Source of the DNA: Gemmatimonadota bacterium
GTDB taxonomy: Bacteria > Gemmatimonadota > Gemmatimonadetes > Longimicrobiales > Longimicrobiaceae
Assembly (NCBI GenBank): GCA_019348265.1
Contig: JAHWJV010000204.1
Span: 1-6,624, forward strand
Length of the DNA: 6,624 bases
Reading direction: 5' to 3'
The notes beneath the pieces are model-generated. The model had not been told where the DNA came from, did not search any database, and was given only the letters and a program-made list of their open reading frames with translations. Below, in pieces: positions 1 through 6,572 of the stretch (position 1 is the first letter of the stretch; every line of letters starts with the position of its first letter). Made by a program: the position numbers and the translations under genes.

Positions 1-2734
1 CGCCCTGCTTCGTGTCGAGGAGGACGTTCAGGTTCAACCCGCCGAGCGTCAGGCTGTTGGCCCAGCCGCCGGTCCAGTCCGGGTTGTAGTTGCCGATCAC
101 CTTCTCCGTCGGGTCGCGAAGCGGGCGACCCGAGGCGCTGACGACGACCCGATCCTGGCTGTCACGCCGCCAGGTGGTGCCCACGATGGAGCCGTACGGC
201 TCGTTGGGACGCGCCTGGATGCTGCCGTACCAGAAGTTGCCCAGCGTGAGGCTCTCGAGCCCTTCGGACAGCGACTCCACCTTGTTGTCATTCTTCGCCC
301 AGGTCAGCGTGCTCTCCCAGCGGAAGTTGCCCGTCTGGATCGGGGTCAGGTTGAGGAGGACCTCGACACCCTTGTTGCGTACCGAGCCCGCGTTCACCAC
401 GACGCTCGAGAAGCCGGACGCCCGCGAGACCTGCACCGGCATGATCTGGTCGCGCGTGACCTCGTTGTAATAGGTCAGGTCGAGGCCGATCCGGTTGTTG
501 AAGAAGCCGAGCTCGGTGCCCACCTCCCAGGAGTCGGTAGCCTCCGGCTTCAGCTCCGCGTTCTTGAGGGAGTTCGCCACCTCGAAGCGCGGGACGCCGT
601 TGAAGGCGCTGCTCGACAGATACGTGTTCGCGAGCTGGTACGGGTCCGCGTCGCTACCGACGCGTGCCCAGCTGGCCCGCAGCTTGGCGTACCGCATGAA
701 GCCCTCGGACAGCGCCGGGATGGCATCGCTGAGGATGAAGCTCGCCTGCGCCGACGGGTAGAAGTACGAGTTGTTCTGCGCCGGCAGCGTGGACGACCAG
801 TCGTTCCGACCCGTGAGGGTCACGAAGAACACGTCGTTGAAGCCGAACTCCGTCTGGCCGTACAGGCTGTTGACGCGCTTGCGCGCTACATAGTCGAACG
901 GATCCGGCGTTTCGGAAGCATTCTCGGTCGAGAAGATTCCCGGCGCGCTCAGTCCCGCCACCCACACGTAGTTCGTCCGGCGGCTGAAGTCGCGGCGGTT
1001 TCCACCGAGGTTCGCGTTCAGCGAGATCGAATTGGTCAGCGCACGGTCGAGGTTCAGGAGGAAGTCGGTGTTCGTCTCCTGAAAGCCGATCTGATACTGA
1101 CCGAATGCACCGCGGTCACCCACGACCTCGGAGGCTCCGGTCACGGGGCTGATGTTGCTCACGCCGTAGTTCCCTTCGGCGTACATCGTCCGACGGTCGT
1201 CGTTGTACCAGTCGGTTCCCGAGCGGACCATCGCATTGAGCCACGGAGCGAACTCATAGTTCACCGCCACGTTGCCGATCAGGCGGTTCCGCTCGTCGAC
1301 GTTGCCGTTGACCTGCTGCAGGAAATACGGGTTCGGGTGATAGCTGTAGTTCCAGCTGTACGGCATACCGGCCTGCGTGTCGCCTTCCGGACGAACGTTC
1401 CGGAAGTTCCGCTGCAGGTCGCGCGTGTCCACCTGGCGACCGAACCAGATGAACTGGATCATCGGGTTGGTTTCGCCGTAGCCGATCCCCGGCCGGCCGC
1501 TGCCGTCGCTGCCCACGTACTGGGCCGATCCGGAAGCGCTCAGCCGCGAGGTGACGTTCACCCCGCCATTCAGGCCGACCGTGGTGCGGCCCAGCTCGAA
1601 GCCCGGCATCATGCCGTCCTGCGACAGCCGGGAAAGGGAGAGGCGGACGTTCGCCTGCTCGCTGGAGGCCCCGAACGAAGCGTTGGTCGTGAGCGTTCTA
1701 CCGGTCTGGAAGAAGTAGTCGACGTTGTCCGGCTGCGGCACCCACGGGGTAGCTTGGCGGACGCCGTTCACGATCGGACTGTTGTACTGCTCGACCATCC
1801 GGCCGTCGAGCGGCGGACCCCAGCTCTCGTCCACCTCGTCGTAGCTGCCGCCGCCGTTCCCGTCCACGTAGCGGAACTGACCGTCAAGCCCCTGCCCGAA
1901 CTGGTTCTGCCACGTCGGAAGGCGCAGCGGATCCTCCCAGCTGATATGCTGGCTCGCGGTAACCTGGCCACGCCCGTTGTTGCCACGACCCGTCTTGGTG
2001 GTCACGATGATCGCGCCGCCCGACGCGCGGGAGCCGTAAAGCGCCGCCGCGGAGGCGCCCTTCAGCACCGTGATCGACTCGATGTTCTCAGGCGCGATGT
2101 CCTGAACGGCGTTGCCGTAATCGATGCCGCCGAAGCCGGCGTTGCGCGCCATGCTGCTGTAGTTGTCGACCGGAACGCCGTCGACCACCCAGAGAGGCTG
2201 GTTGTTGCCGGTCAATGAGCTGGCACCGCGGATCACCACGCGCGACGAGCCGCCCTGAACTCCCGCCGCGGTGATCTGTACGCCGGCCACCTTGCCCTGG
2301 AGGGCGTTGGCGATGTGCGTCTCGGAGCGGGTGAGATCCTCACCCTGCACCTGCTGGGCGGCGATGCCGAGGGCGCGCTCCTGGCGCTCGATCCCGAGCG
2401 CCGTCACGACCAGACCCTCGACCGCGACCGCCTGCGGCGAGAGCTGGACGTCGACGACGCTGCCCGTGATCGCCACCGTCCGGGTGCCGTACTGCAGATG
2501 GTTGAACACCAGCGCGTTCGCCGTCGCCGGAGCGTCGACCCGGTAGCGGCCGTCCGCGTCGGTGCGGGTGTTGACGTTGGTCCCCTGCACCAACACCGAC
2601 ACCCCGGAAAGGGGGCGGTTGTTGTCGGCCGAGGTGACGCGCCCCGTCACGGACACCGTGCGGCCCTGGGCGAAGCCCTCGGTCCCGCCGATCGCCAGCG
2701 TGACGAGACTCAGTAAGACAAGCAGTCTTTTCAT
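1..2734 (-). CDS. SusC/RagA-family TonB-linked outer membrane receptor, C-terminus beyond window
   Basis: I translated this minus-strand frame codon by codon: it is open for 911 codons from ATG at 2734 to the left edge, so the 3' end is missing. Residues 1-22 are a signal peptide (MKRLLVLLSLV..., likely cut after GFA). About 26-100 form a carboxypeptidase-regulatory-like beta-sandwich (VTGRVTSADNNRPLSGVSV). A SusC-style TonB box lies near 106-121 (GLVVTALGIERQERALG). The plug spans about 122-250 with the family motifs QPLWVVDGVPVDN (179-191) and ITVLKGASAAALYGSRASGG (221-240). The barrel follows, including SWGPPLDG near 304-311 and, near the edge, NPDWTGG and LLDTKQG, which sit roughly 100 residues before the usual C-terminus. 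No STN domain and no cysteine were seen. Such receptors import oligomers across the outer membrane with TonB-ExbBD and a SusD lipoprotein; the substrate cannot be told. The first in-frame stop upstream is TGA at 2744-2746, and GAGGA lies 6 nt before the ATG, which fixes the start. Confidence 0.95.
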   Translation of the reverse strand, partial: MKRLLVLLSLVTLAIGGTEGFAQGRTVSVTGRVTSADNNRPLSGVSVLVQGTNVNTRTDADGRYRVDAPATANALVFNHLQYGTRTVAITGSVVDVQLSPQAVAVEGLVVTALGIERQERALGIAAQQVQGEDLTRSETHIANALQGKVAGVQITAAGVQGGSSRVVIRGASSLTGNNQPLWVVDGVPVDNYSSMARNAGFGGIDYGNAVQDIAPENIESITVLKGASAAALYGSRASGGAIIVTTKTGRGNNGRGQVTASQHISWEDPLRLPTWQNQFGQGLDGQFRYVDGNGGGSYDEVDESWGPPLDGRMVEQYNSPIVNGVRQATPWVPQPDNVDYFFQTGRTLTTNASFGASSEQANVRLSLSRLSQDGMMPGFELGRTTVGLNGGVNVTSRLSASGSAQYVGSDGSGRPGIGYGETNPMIQFIWFGRQVDTRDLQRNFRNVRPEGDTQAGMPYSWNYSYHPNPYFLQQVNGNVDERNRLIGNVAVNYEFAPWLNAMVRSGTDWYNDDRRTMYAEGNYGVSNISPVTGASEVVGDRGAFGQYQIGFQETNTDFLLNLDRALTNSISLNANLGGNRRDFSRRTNYVWVAGLSAPGIFSTENASETPDPFDYVARKRVNSLYGQTEFGFNDVFFVTLTGRNDWSSTLPAQNNSYFYPSAQASFILSDAIPALSEGFMRYAKLRASWARVGSDADPYQLANTYLSSSAFNGVPRFEVANSLKNAELKPEATDSWEVGTELGFFNNRIGLDLTYYNEVTRDQIMPVQVSRASGFSSVVVNAGSVRNKGVEVLLNLTPIQTGNFRWESTLTWAKNDNKVESLSEGLESLTLGNFWYGSIQARPNEPYGSIVGTTWRRDSQDRVVVSASGRPLRDPTEKVIGNYNPDWTGGWANSLTLGGLNLNVLLDTKQG

Positions 2735-2740
2735 ATCAGT

Positions 2741-2745
2741 TCCTC
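2741..2745 (-). promoter_or_regulatory. Ribosome binding site of the minus-strand receptor
   Basis: Minus-strand GAGGA is separated by 6 nt from the ATG at 2734. It supports that start, because an in-frame stop (2744-2746) leaves no longer alternative. Confidence 0.75.
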
Positions 2746-2790
2746 AAATCGTATCAAACCTATCGCCGAGAGAGCTTGCGATCTCCCCTT

Positions 2791-2805
2791 CGGCGGACGC
2801 CGCCG
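2791..2805 (-). repeat. Short GC hairpin in the leader of the minus-strand receptor
   Basis: CGGCGG (2791-2796) and CCGCCG (2800-2805) form a perfect 6-bp stem with a 3-nt loop, about 57 nt upstream of the minus-strand ATG. It would lie in the untranslated leader if the promoter near 2857-2885 is real. It is not followed by a T-run on the minus strand, so it is not a typical terminator. It may only reflect GC-rich sequence. Confidence 0.35.
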
Positions 2806-2856
2806 GGTTCCCGAACGGCGCGGGAAACGAACACGGACTCGGTCGCGGGTTCCTCC

Positions 2857-2885
2857 TTTATATAGTCTGGAAATGCACGTGAAAC
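2857..2885 (-). promoter_or_regulatory. Candidate sigma-70-like promoter for the minus-strand receptor
   Basis: On the minus strand GTTTCA (2885-2880) is followed after 17 nt by TATAAA (2862-2857), inside a TATATAAA tract that stands out in this GC-rich window. The -10 matches TATAAT at five of six positions; the -35 is weak (three of six). Transcription would begin near 2850 and give a leader of about 115 nt. The gene could instead rely on an alternative sigma factor, so this is a candidate only. Confidence 0.35.
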
Positions 2886-2900
2886 ACGAGCGGAAACGGA

Positions 2901-2947
2901 CGGAATGCGTTGTGGAATGCACAGGCAGCGTTGGCCGGCGCATTCCG
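2901..2947. repeat. Inverted repeat with a third half-site, possible operator
   Basis: CGGAATGCG (2901-2909) is perfectly inverted at 2939-2947 (CGCATTCCG), a 9-bp match separated by 29 nt. A further direct copy of GGAATGC lies at 2914-2920, 12 bp after the copy at 2902-2908, close to one helical turn. Three copies of one heptamer just upstream of the minus-strand promoter candidate suggest a regulator binding array. No regulator gene is in the window, so the role is inferred from arrangement alone. Confidence 0.4.
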
Positions 2948-2976
2948 AGAATACGAAGAAAAAAGACGTAGAGTCC

Positions 2977-3014
2977 GGTGCCGACCGTGGGCATATTCGC
3001 TGCATATCGGCACC
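2977..3014. repeat. 8-bp inverted repeat next to a plus-strand -10-like box
   Basis: GGTGCCGA (2977-2984) pairs perfectly with TCGGCACC (3007-3014) across 22 nt. The interval contains GCATAT twice at an 11-bp period (2991-2996 and 3002-3007, the second running one base into the right arm). The right arm lies 10 nt upstream of TATACT at 3025-3030. This suits an operator overlapping a promoter. As RNA the 22-nt loop would make a weak hairpin. No plus-strand T-run follows, so a rightward terminator is unlikely. Confidence 0.4.
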
Positions 3015-3030
3015 TAGTCCAGGCTATACT
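3001..3030 (+). promoter_or_regulatory. Weak candidate promoter for the plus-strand receptor
   Basis: TGCATA (3001-3006), an 18-nt spacer and TATACT (3025-3030) form a sigma-70-like pair with a good -10 and a weak -35, giving a leader of about 250 nt. A second option is TTGCGG (3088-3093) with CATATT (3111-3116) at 17 nt spacing, giving a leader of about 165 nt. The sequence does not decide between them. Confidence 0.25.
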
Positions 3031-3223
3031 AGGGGCGTGGTCCAAGAGCGTCAAGGCTATTCCGCCGATGTAAATTGGATCCCTCCATTGCGGTAACTAT
3101 GCCCGATAGTCATATTCTTCATAATCCCCCCACGAAAGCTCGTAGAGTTCCACCCACCACAGCAGGAGGTACGTCGCAGCTCGTGGTCCCTTCTTCAGTC
3201 CCCTTAGCCCGCGCTCGTCGACC

Positions 3224-3238
3224 CGGTCGTGAGGACCG
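3224..3238 (+). repeat. Small hairpin in the leader of the plus-strand receptor
   Basis: CGGTC (3224-3228) and GACCG (3234-3238) make a 5-bp stem around GTGAG, about 40 nt upstream of the Shine-Dalgarno site. It is too short to claim a function and does not cover the ribosome binding site. Confidence 0.25.
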
Positions 3239-3277
3239 TAGAGGCTTTCGCGGGCTCGGCACTACGTAAGTCTCTTC

Positions 3278-3282
3278 GGAGG
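3278..3282 (+). promoter_or_regulatory. Ribosome binding site of the plus-strand receptor
   Basis: GGAGG is followed by five A residues and then ATG at 3288, a near-ideal site. An in-frame TAA at 3267-3269 rules out any longer start. Confidence 0.85.
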
Positions 3283-3287
3283 AAAAA

Positions 3288-6200
3288 ATGGGTAAAGTCT
3301 CTCGTTGGTTACTTTTATTCGCGGTCGTCCTAGCGCCGGCGCGGCTCGCGGCGCAGCAGGCGGCGAGCATCACCGGTCGCGTAACCGATGAAACCGGTCG
3401 CCCTCTCGGGGGGGCGTCGGTCGCAGCCGCGTCCTTGGATGTGGGCGCGCTCACGCGCGCGGATGGCGGCTACACCATCACGGTGCCGGCGTCCCGCCTC
3501 AGTGGTGGGCGTACGGTGCAGGTGAGCGCGAGCATTCTGGGTCACCGGGCGCAGTCGCAGAGCGTGCGGCTCGAGGCCGGCTCCGCCGCCACGCTGAACT
3601 TCCGGCTCGCCACGGACGTCCTCCAGCTGGAGGGGATCGTAGCGACGGGCCTGGGCACCACTACGACCCGGGAGCGCCTGGGCGTCTCGATCGCGTCCGT
3701 GAGCGCTGAGAACCTCAACCGGGTCCAGCAGCGGAGCGTCGTCGAGGCACTCGCCGCCAAGGCCCCCAACGTGGAGGTCACCTCCGCCGCGGGTGATCCG
3801 GGTGCGTCCACGTACATTCGCATCCGCGGCGTGAAGACCATCACCGGGAGTGGCCAGCCGCTGTTCGTGGTCGACGGGACGCCGATCAACAACCAGACGA
3901 TCGGCAACAGCCTCGCCGGCACGTCCACGCCGAACCGCGCCTCGGACATCAATCCGAACGACATCGCGTCGATCGAGATCCTCAAGGGCGCGGCGGCCGC
4001 GGCAATCTACGGCGCGCGTGCGGCCAACGGGGTGATCCTGGTCACCACCAAGTCCGGGCAGCCGGGCCAGACCCGCGCGACGTTTAACAGCTCGATCACC
4101 ATCGACGAGGTGAACAAGGCGGTCCCGCTGCAGACCCGCTATGGACAGGGCACCGCCGGGCTTCGGGCCATCGCGGGCGGTGCCGGCCTTAGAAGCTGGG
4201 GCCCGGAGATCACCGGCGAGAGCTTCGACCACTGGGGCGAGCTGTTCGAGAACGGCCAGCTGATCGACACCAATCTCAGCCTCTCCGGCGGCAGCGAGCG
4301 CACCTCGTACTACCTGTCGGTGGGCCGCATGGACCACGACGGGGTGGTCACCGGGAGCAACGATTTCTACGATCGCAACACGGCCCGCCTGAAGGGCGCG
4401 CACCGGCTGGCCACGAACCTGAACATCACCGGGAACTTCGCGTACGCGGAGACCGACGGCAGCTTCATCCAGAAGGGGTCCAATCTGTCGGGCCTGCTGC
4501 TTGGTGGTCTACGCACCCCCCCGGACTTCGACAACCAGCCCTACATCACGGAGCAGGGCTTCCACCGCGCCTACACCCAGCAGAACCCGACGAGCCTGCG
4601 CCAGCAGGGCTTCTTCGACAACCCGTTCTGGAGCATCAACCGGAACCGGACCAGCGGGGAGACGGGCCGAGCGTACGGGAACATCAAGGTCGACTACGTC
4701 CCGGCCGACTGGCTGGACCTGAGCTACACCATCGGTACGGACTACAACAACGACGAGCGGCTCTCCTACCTGGACATCGGAAACTTCAGCTACAATCCCG
4801 GGAGCATGGACCGGGAGCAGTACACCACGCATGACATCACCCACACGGCGCTCGCAACGCTGAACCAGCAGTTCGGCGAGACCGTCGGCGCCGCGCTCAC
4901 GCTCGGCTACGACCGCAACGCGCGCCGCTTCTCGCAGTACAACGTGGAGGGCACGGACTTCGTCGCGCCGGGCATCTTCCAGCTCGACAACACCATCAAC
5001 CGTGACCCGGACGAGTACCGCTCGCTCGTCCACGCGGAGTCGTACTTCGGGCAGCTCCAGACCGACATTGCGAACACGCTCTTCCTTACCGCCGCGCTCC
5101 GGAATGACGGGTTTTCCAGCTTCGGCGAGAGCAAGCGCCGGCACTGGTACCCGAAGGCCAGCGCCGCCTGGGACGTGTTCCGCAGCTTCGGCTGGGACGA
5201 GGGCGGCAACCGGTTCGTCAACTATGCGAAGCTCCGCGCGGCCTGGGGCCAGGCCGGCAACGAGCCGACCGACCCGTACGGCACCATCGGCGGATTCACG
5301 GCTGGGAACGTTGCCGACCAGGGGTGGGGAACACAGCTGAACGCCGGTAACTACGCGAGCTTCGGAGGCCTGCGCACCGGCTTCCTCCGCGGTCAGCCGG
5401 AGCTGGGCCCGGAGCGGACCACGGAGATCGAGGCGGGCCTCGACCTCTCGTTCTTCACCGACCGCGCTACCCTGGGGCTCACCTACTACGACTCGCAGAC
5501 CGAGGACGCGATCTTCCGCACCCCGCTCGCGCCGTCGACCGGTTACGGCGAGCAGTTCCAGAACGTGGCGGAGATCAGCAACAAGGGCTTCGAGGTCTCG
5601 CTGGACGTCCGGGCCCTGACCGGCAACGCCTTCGGTTGGGACCTCGGCCTGAACTGGGCGACCAACGAGAACGAGGTGCTCTCGCTGGGTGAGGGCGTGG
5701 AGTTCGTCTCCATGGGCGGAGCCTTCGCCGGCGCGCCGGGCGCGGCGGTCGTCGGCCACCCCGTTGGCGTGCTGCGGGGAGGGGACTTCGCCCGTTGCGG
5801 CCAGGACCAGCGCGCGTTCGTGGTCGCGGCATGCACCGGCGCTCCGGACGGCGCGCTCTACATCAACGCGAACGGGTTCCCGGTCAATGATCCCGAGCTG
5901 CGCGTGATCATGAACCCGCATCCGGACTGGACGGCGGGGATCCGCAACACCTTCAGCATCCGCAACGCGCTGCAGATCTCCGCGCTGGTCGACATCCGGC
6001 AGGGAGGTCAGGTCTGGAACGGCACCCGCGGCGCGCTCTACTCCTACGGCACGCACGGGGACACCGAGGTACGGGCGACCTGCCGGGGCGCTCTACGGGG
6101 CAACACTGCCCAGGGCTGCACCGGCAACGAACAGGTCTTCGGCCAGGGGGTGATGTCTGGTGAGGAGGTCGTGGGGCCGGGTGCGGGCAAGGCGGTGCCG

Positions 6201-6497
6201 CTCGGGCAGAACTGGTACGCGCTCACGCTCGACGAGCGGAGCCGGCTGATGCAGGCGCACGGCACGACGGGGCGCCGGTACGCCGGCCGCGTGCAGCAGG
6301 TGATCTCGGGCGCGATCGGCTTCGACGCGTGGGAGTGGGGGGTGACGCTGTTCGCGCGCGACCCGCTGGACTTCAAGAAGCTGGTGACGGAGATGCGCTT
6401 CGACGAGGTGAGCGCGCGGTACGCGGAGTTCGGCGCGTTCTACGTCGGGCGGGTGACGGAGCCGGGCGAGTGGGTGCGGCAGCTGGTGGGCGGCTGA
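3288..6497 (+). CDS. Chimeric frame: SusC/RagA-type TonB-dependent receptor (1-~974) fused to C-terminal HemQ (~975-1069)
   Basis: This is one open frame of 1069 residues. It begins as a SusC-like receptor: signal peptide 1-22 (cut before QQAAS), carboxypeptidase-regulatory-like domain about 27-108 (ITGRVTDETGRPLGGASV), box LEGIVATGLG at 114-123, and plug to about 257 with QPLFVVDGTPI (190-200) and IEILKGAAAAAIYGARAANG (229-248). The barrel follows with YGQGTAG (285-291), RSWGPEITG (302-310), SLSGGSERTSYYLSVGRMDHDG (331-352) and HPDWTAGIRNTF. It carries four cysteines as two CX11C pairs (837/849 and 932/944), perhaps disulfides in surface loops. The family-like stretch GPGAGKAVPLG ends the receptor part. 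A complete receptor would continue about 100 residues with the last strands and end in an aromatic residue; here the sequence becomes HemQ instead and ends RQLVGG. Export and folding as a barrel are therefore doubtful. No SusD gene follows. The frame is certain; whether the join exists in the organism is not. Confidence 0.9.
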   Translation: MGKVSRWLLLFAVVLAPARLAAQQAASITGRVTDETGRPLGGASVAAASLDVGALTRADGGYTITVPASRLSGGRTVQVSASILGHRAQSQSVRLEAGSAATLNFRLATDVLQLEGIVATGLGTTTTRERLGVSIASVSAENLNRVQQRSVVEALAAKAPNVEVTSAAGDPGASTYIRIRGVKTITGSGQPLFVVDGTPINNQTIGNSLAGTSTPNRASDINPNDIASIEILKGAAAAAIYGARAANGVILVTTKSGQPGQTRATFNSSITIDEVNKAVPLQTRYGQGTAGLRAIAGGAGLRSWGPEITGESFDHWGELFENGQLIDTNLSLSGGSERTSYYLSVGRMDHDGVVTGSNDFYDRNTARLKGAHRLATNLNITGNFAYAETDGSFIQKGSNLSGLLLGGLRTPPDFDNQPYITEQGFHRAYTQQNPTSLRQQGFFDNPFWSINRNRTSGETGRAYGNIKVDYVPADWLDLSYTIGTDYNNDERLSYLDIGNFSYNPGSMDREQYTTHDITHTALATLNQQFGETVGAALTLGYDRNARRFSQYNVEGTDFVAPGIFQLDNTINRDPDEYRSLVHAESYFGQLQTDIANTLFLTAALRNDGFSSFGESKRRHWYPKASAAWDVFRSFGWDEGGNRFVNYAKLRAAWGQAGNEPTDPYGTIGGFTAGNVADQGWGTQLNAGNYASFGGLRTGFLRGQPELGPERTTEIEAGLDLSFFTDRATLGLTYYDSQTEDAIFRTPLAPSTGYGEQFQNVAEISNKGFEVSLDVRALTGNAFGWDLGLNWATNENEVLSLGEGVEFVSMGGAFAGAPGAAVVGHPVGVLRGGDFARCGQDQRAFVVAACTGAPDGALYINANGFPVNDPELRVIMNPHPDWTAGIRNTFSIRNALQISALVDIRQGGQVWNGTRGALYSYGTHGDTEVRATCRGALRGNTAQGCTGNEQVFGQGVMSGEEVVGPGAGKAVPLGQNWYALTLDERSRLMQAHGTTGRRYAGRVQQVISGAIGFDAWEWGVTLFARDPLDFKKLVTEMRFDEVSARYAEFGAFYVGRVTEPGEWVRQLVGG
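6210..6497 (+). pseudogene. hemQ: 3' remnant of hemQ (coproheme decarboxylase, chlorite-dismutase family), in frame with the receptor
   Basis: Residues 975-1069 of the long frame match the C-terminal half of HemQ closely, e.g. NWYALTLDERSRLMQAHG, then GRRYAGRVQQVISGAIGFD, EWGVTLF, and MRFDEVSARYAEFG. HemQ is a cytoplasmic enzyme that uses peroxide to oxidatively decarboxylate two propionates of coproheme III, giving heme b. With Firmicute HemQ numbering from memory, H991 matches the proximal heme ligand His172, Q1004 matches Gln185, R1037 matches Arg218, S1042 matches Ser223 and W976 matches Trp157. The piece starts at about position 156 of a roughly 250-residue enzyme. The N-terminal ferredoxin-like half and the YPMxK segment with catalytic Tyr145 and Lys149 are absent. 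It has no start codon or ribosome binding site of its own, and would follow an export signal into the wrong compartment, so activity is unlikely. The tail ends normally at TGA 6495-6497, so this end of hemQ looks intact. Confidence 0.85.
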
Positions 6498-6508
6498 GGC
6501 TGGCTCTG

Positions 6509-6537
6509 TTGCCGGGGTGGGCCAGGGGGGTTATACT
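6509..6537 (+). promoter_or_regulatory. Sigma-70-type promoter of the tRNA-Pro gene
   Basis: TTGCCG (6509-6514), exactly 17 nt, then TATACT (6532-6537), beginning 11 nt after the stop of the HemQ-ending frame. Transcription would start near 6544, about 29 nt before the mature 5' end of the tRNA, leaving a short leader for RNase P. It is the best-formed promoter in the window and implies that the tRNA is transcribed independently of the upstream gene. Confidence 0.7.
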
Positions 6538-6572
6538 GGCTGCTCTGACGCGCCGGGCGGGTGACGGCGCGA

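Larger units (their letters stand above)
2735..3287. other. Divergent intergenic region between two receptor genes
   Basis: This 553-bp stretch lies between the start codons of two divergent SusC-like genes. I see no convincing coding sequence: the short frames here lack a good ribosome binding site and recognisable protein features. The middle (about 2940-3130) is visibly AT-richer than either gene. It carries two inverted repeats (2901-2947 and 2977-3014), small GC hairpins near each gene, and weak -35/-10 candidates for both directions. Both transcripts would have long leaders (about 115 nt leftward and possibly 160-250 nt rightward), which leaves room for regulation. I recognise no known riboswitch consensus. 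Confidence 0.7.

Noticed and set aside
1337..2218. Plus-strand frame of about 293 codons opposite the minus-strand receptor
   Set aside because: The opposite strand carries the conserved plug motifs in the same stretch, and this frame has Arg/Ala/Val-rich composition with no domain.
2965..3014. Leftward terminator formed by the 2977-3014 repeat and the following T-rich minus strand
   Set aside because: The T-run begins about 12 nt after the stem, the loop is 22 nt long, and no leftward gene upstream needs termination there.
2905..3269. Small plus-strand frames in the intergenic region
   Set aside because: They lack good ribosome binding sites, one needs a TTG start, and their products show no signal, membrane or domain features.
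3031..3287. Riboswitch or T-box in the long leader of the plus-strand receptor
   Set aside because: Only a 5-bp hairpin (3224-3238) is evident, and I recognise no known aptamer core or terminator/anti-terminator pair.
3330..4403. Minus-strand frame of about 357 codons opposite the start of the plus-strand receptor
   Set aside because: Same reason: antisense shadow of the signal peptide, regulatory-like domain and plug region.
4509..6056. Long minus-strand open frame of about 515 codons opposite the receptor
   Set aside because: It is antisense to a well-supported receptor, low in complexity (rich in Arg, Val, Glu, Ala) and lacks recognisable domains. High GC commonly opens such frames.
3288..6497. 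A purposeful heme-uptake receptor fused to a heme enzyme
   Set aside because: The HemQ part lacks its catalytic half, the barrel lacks its end, and an exported protein would place HemQ outside the cytoplasm. The receptor part also shows SusC features, not those of a heme receptor.
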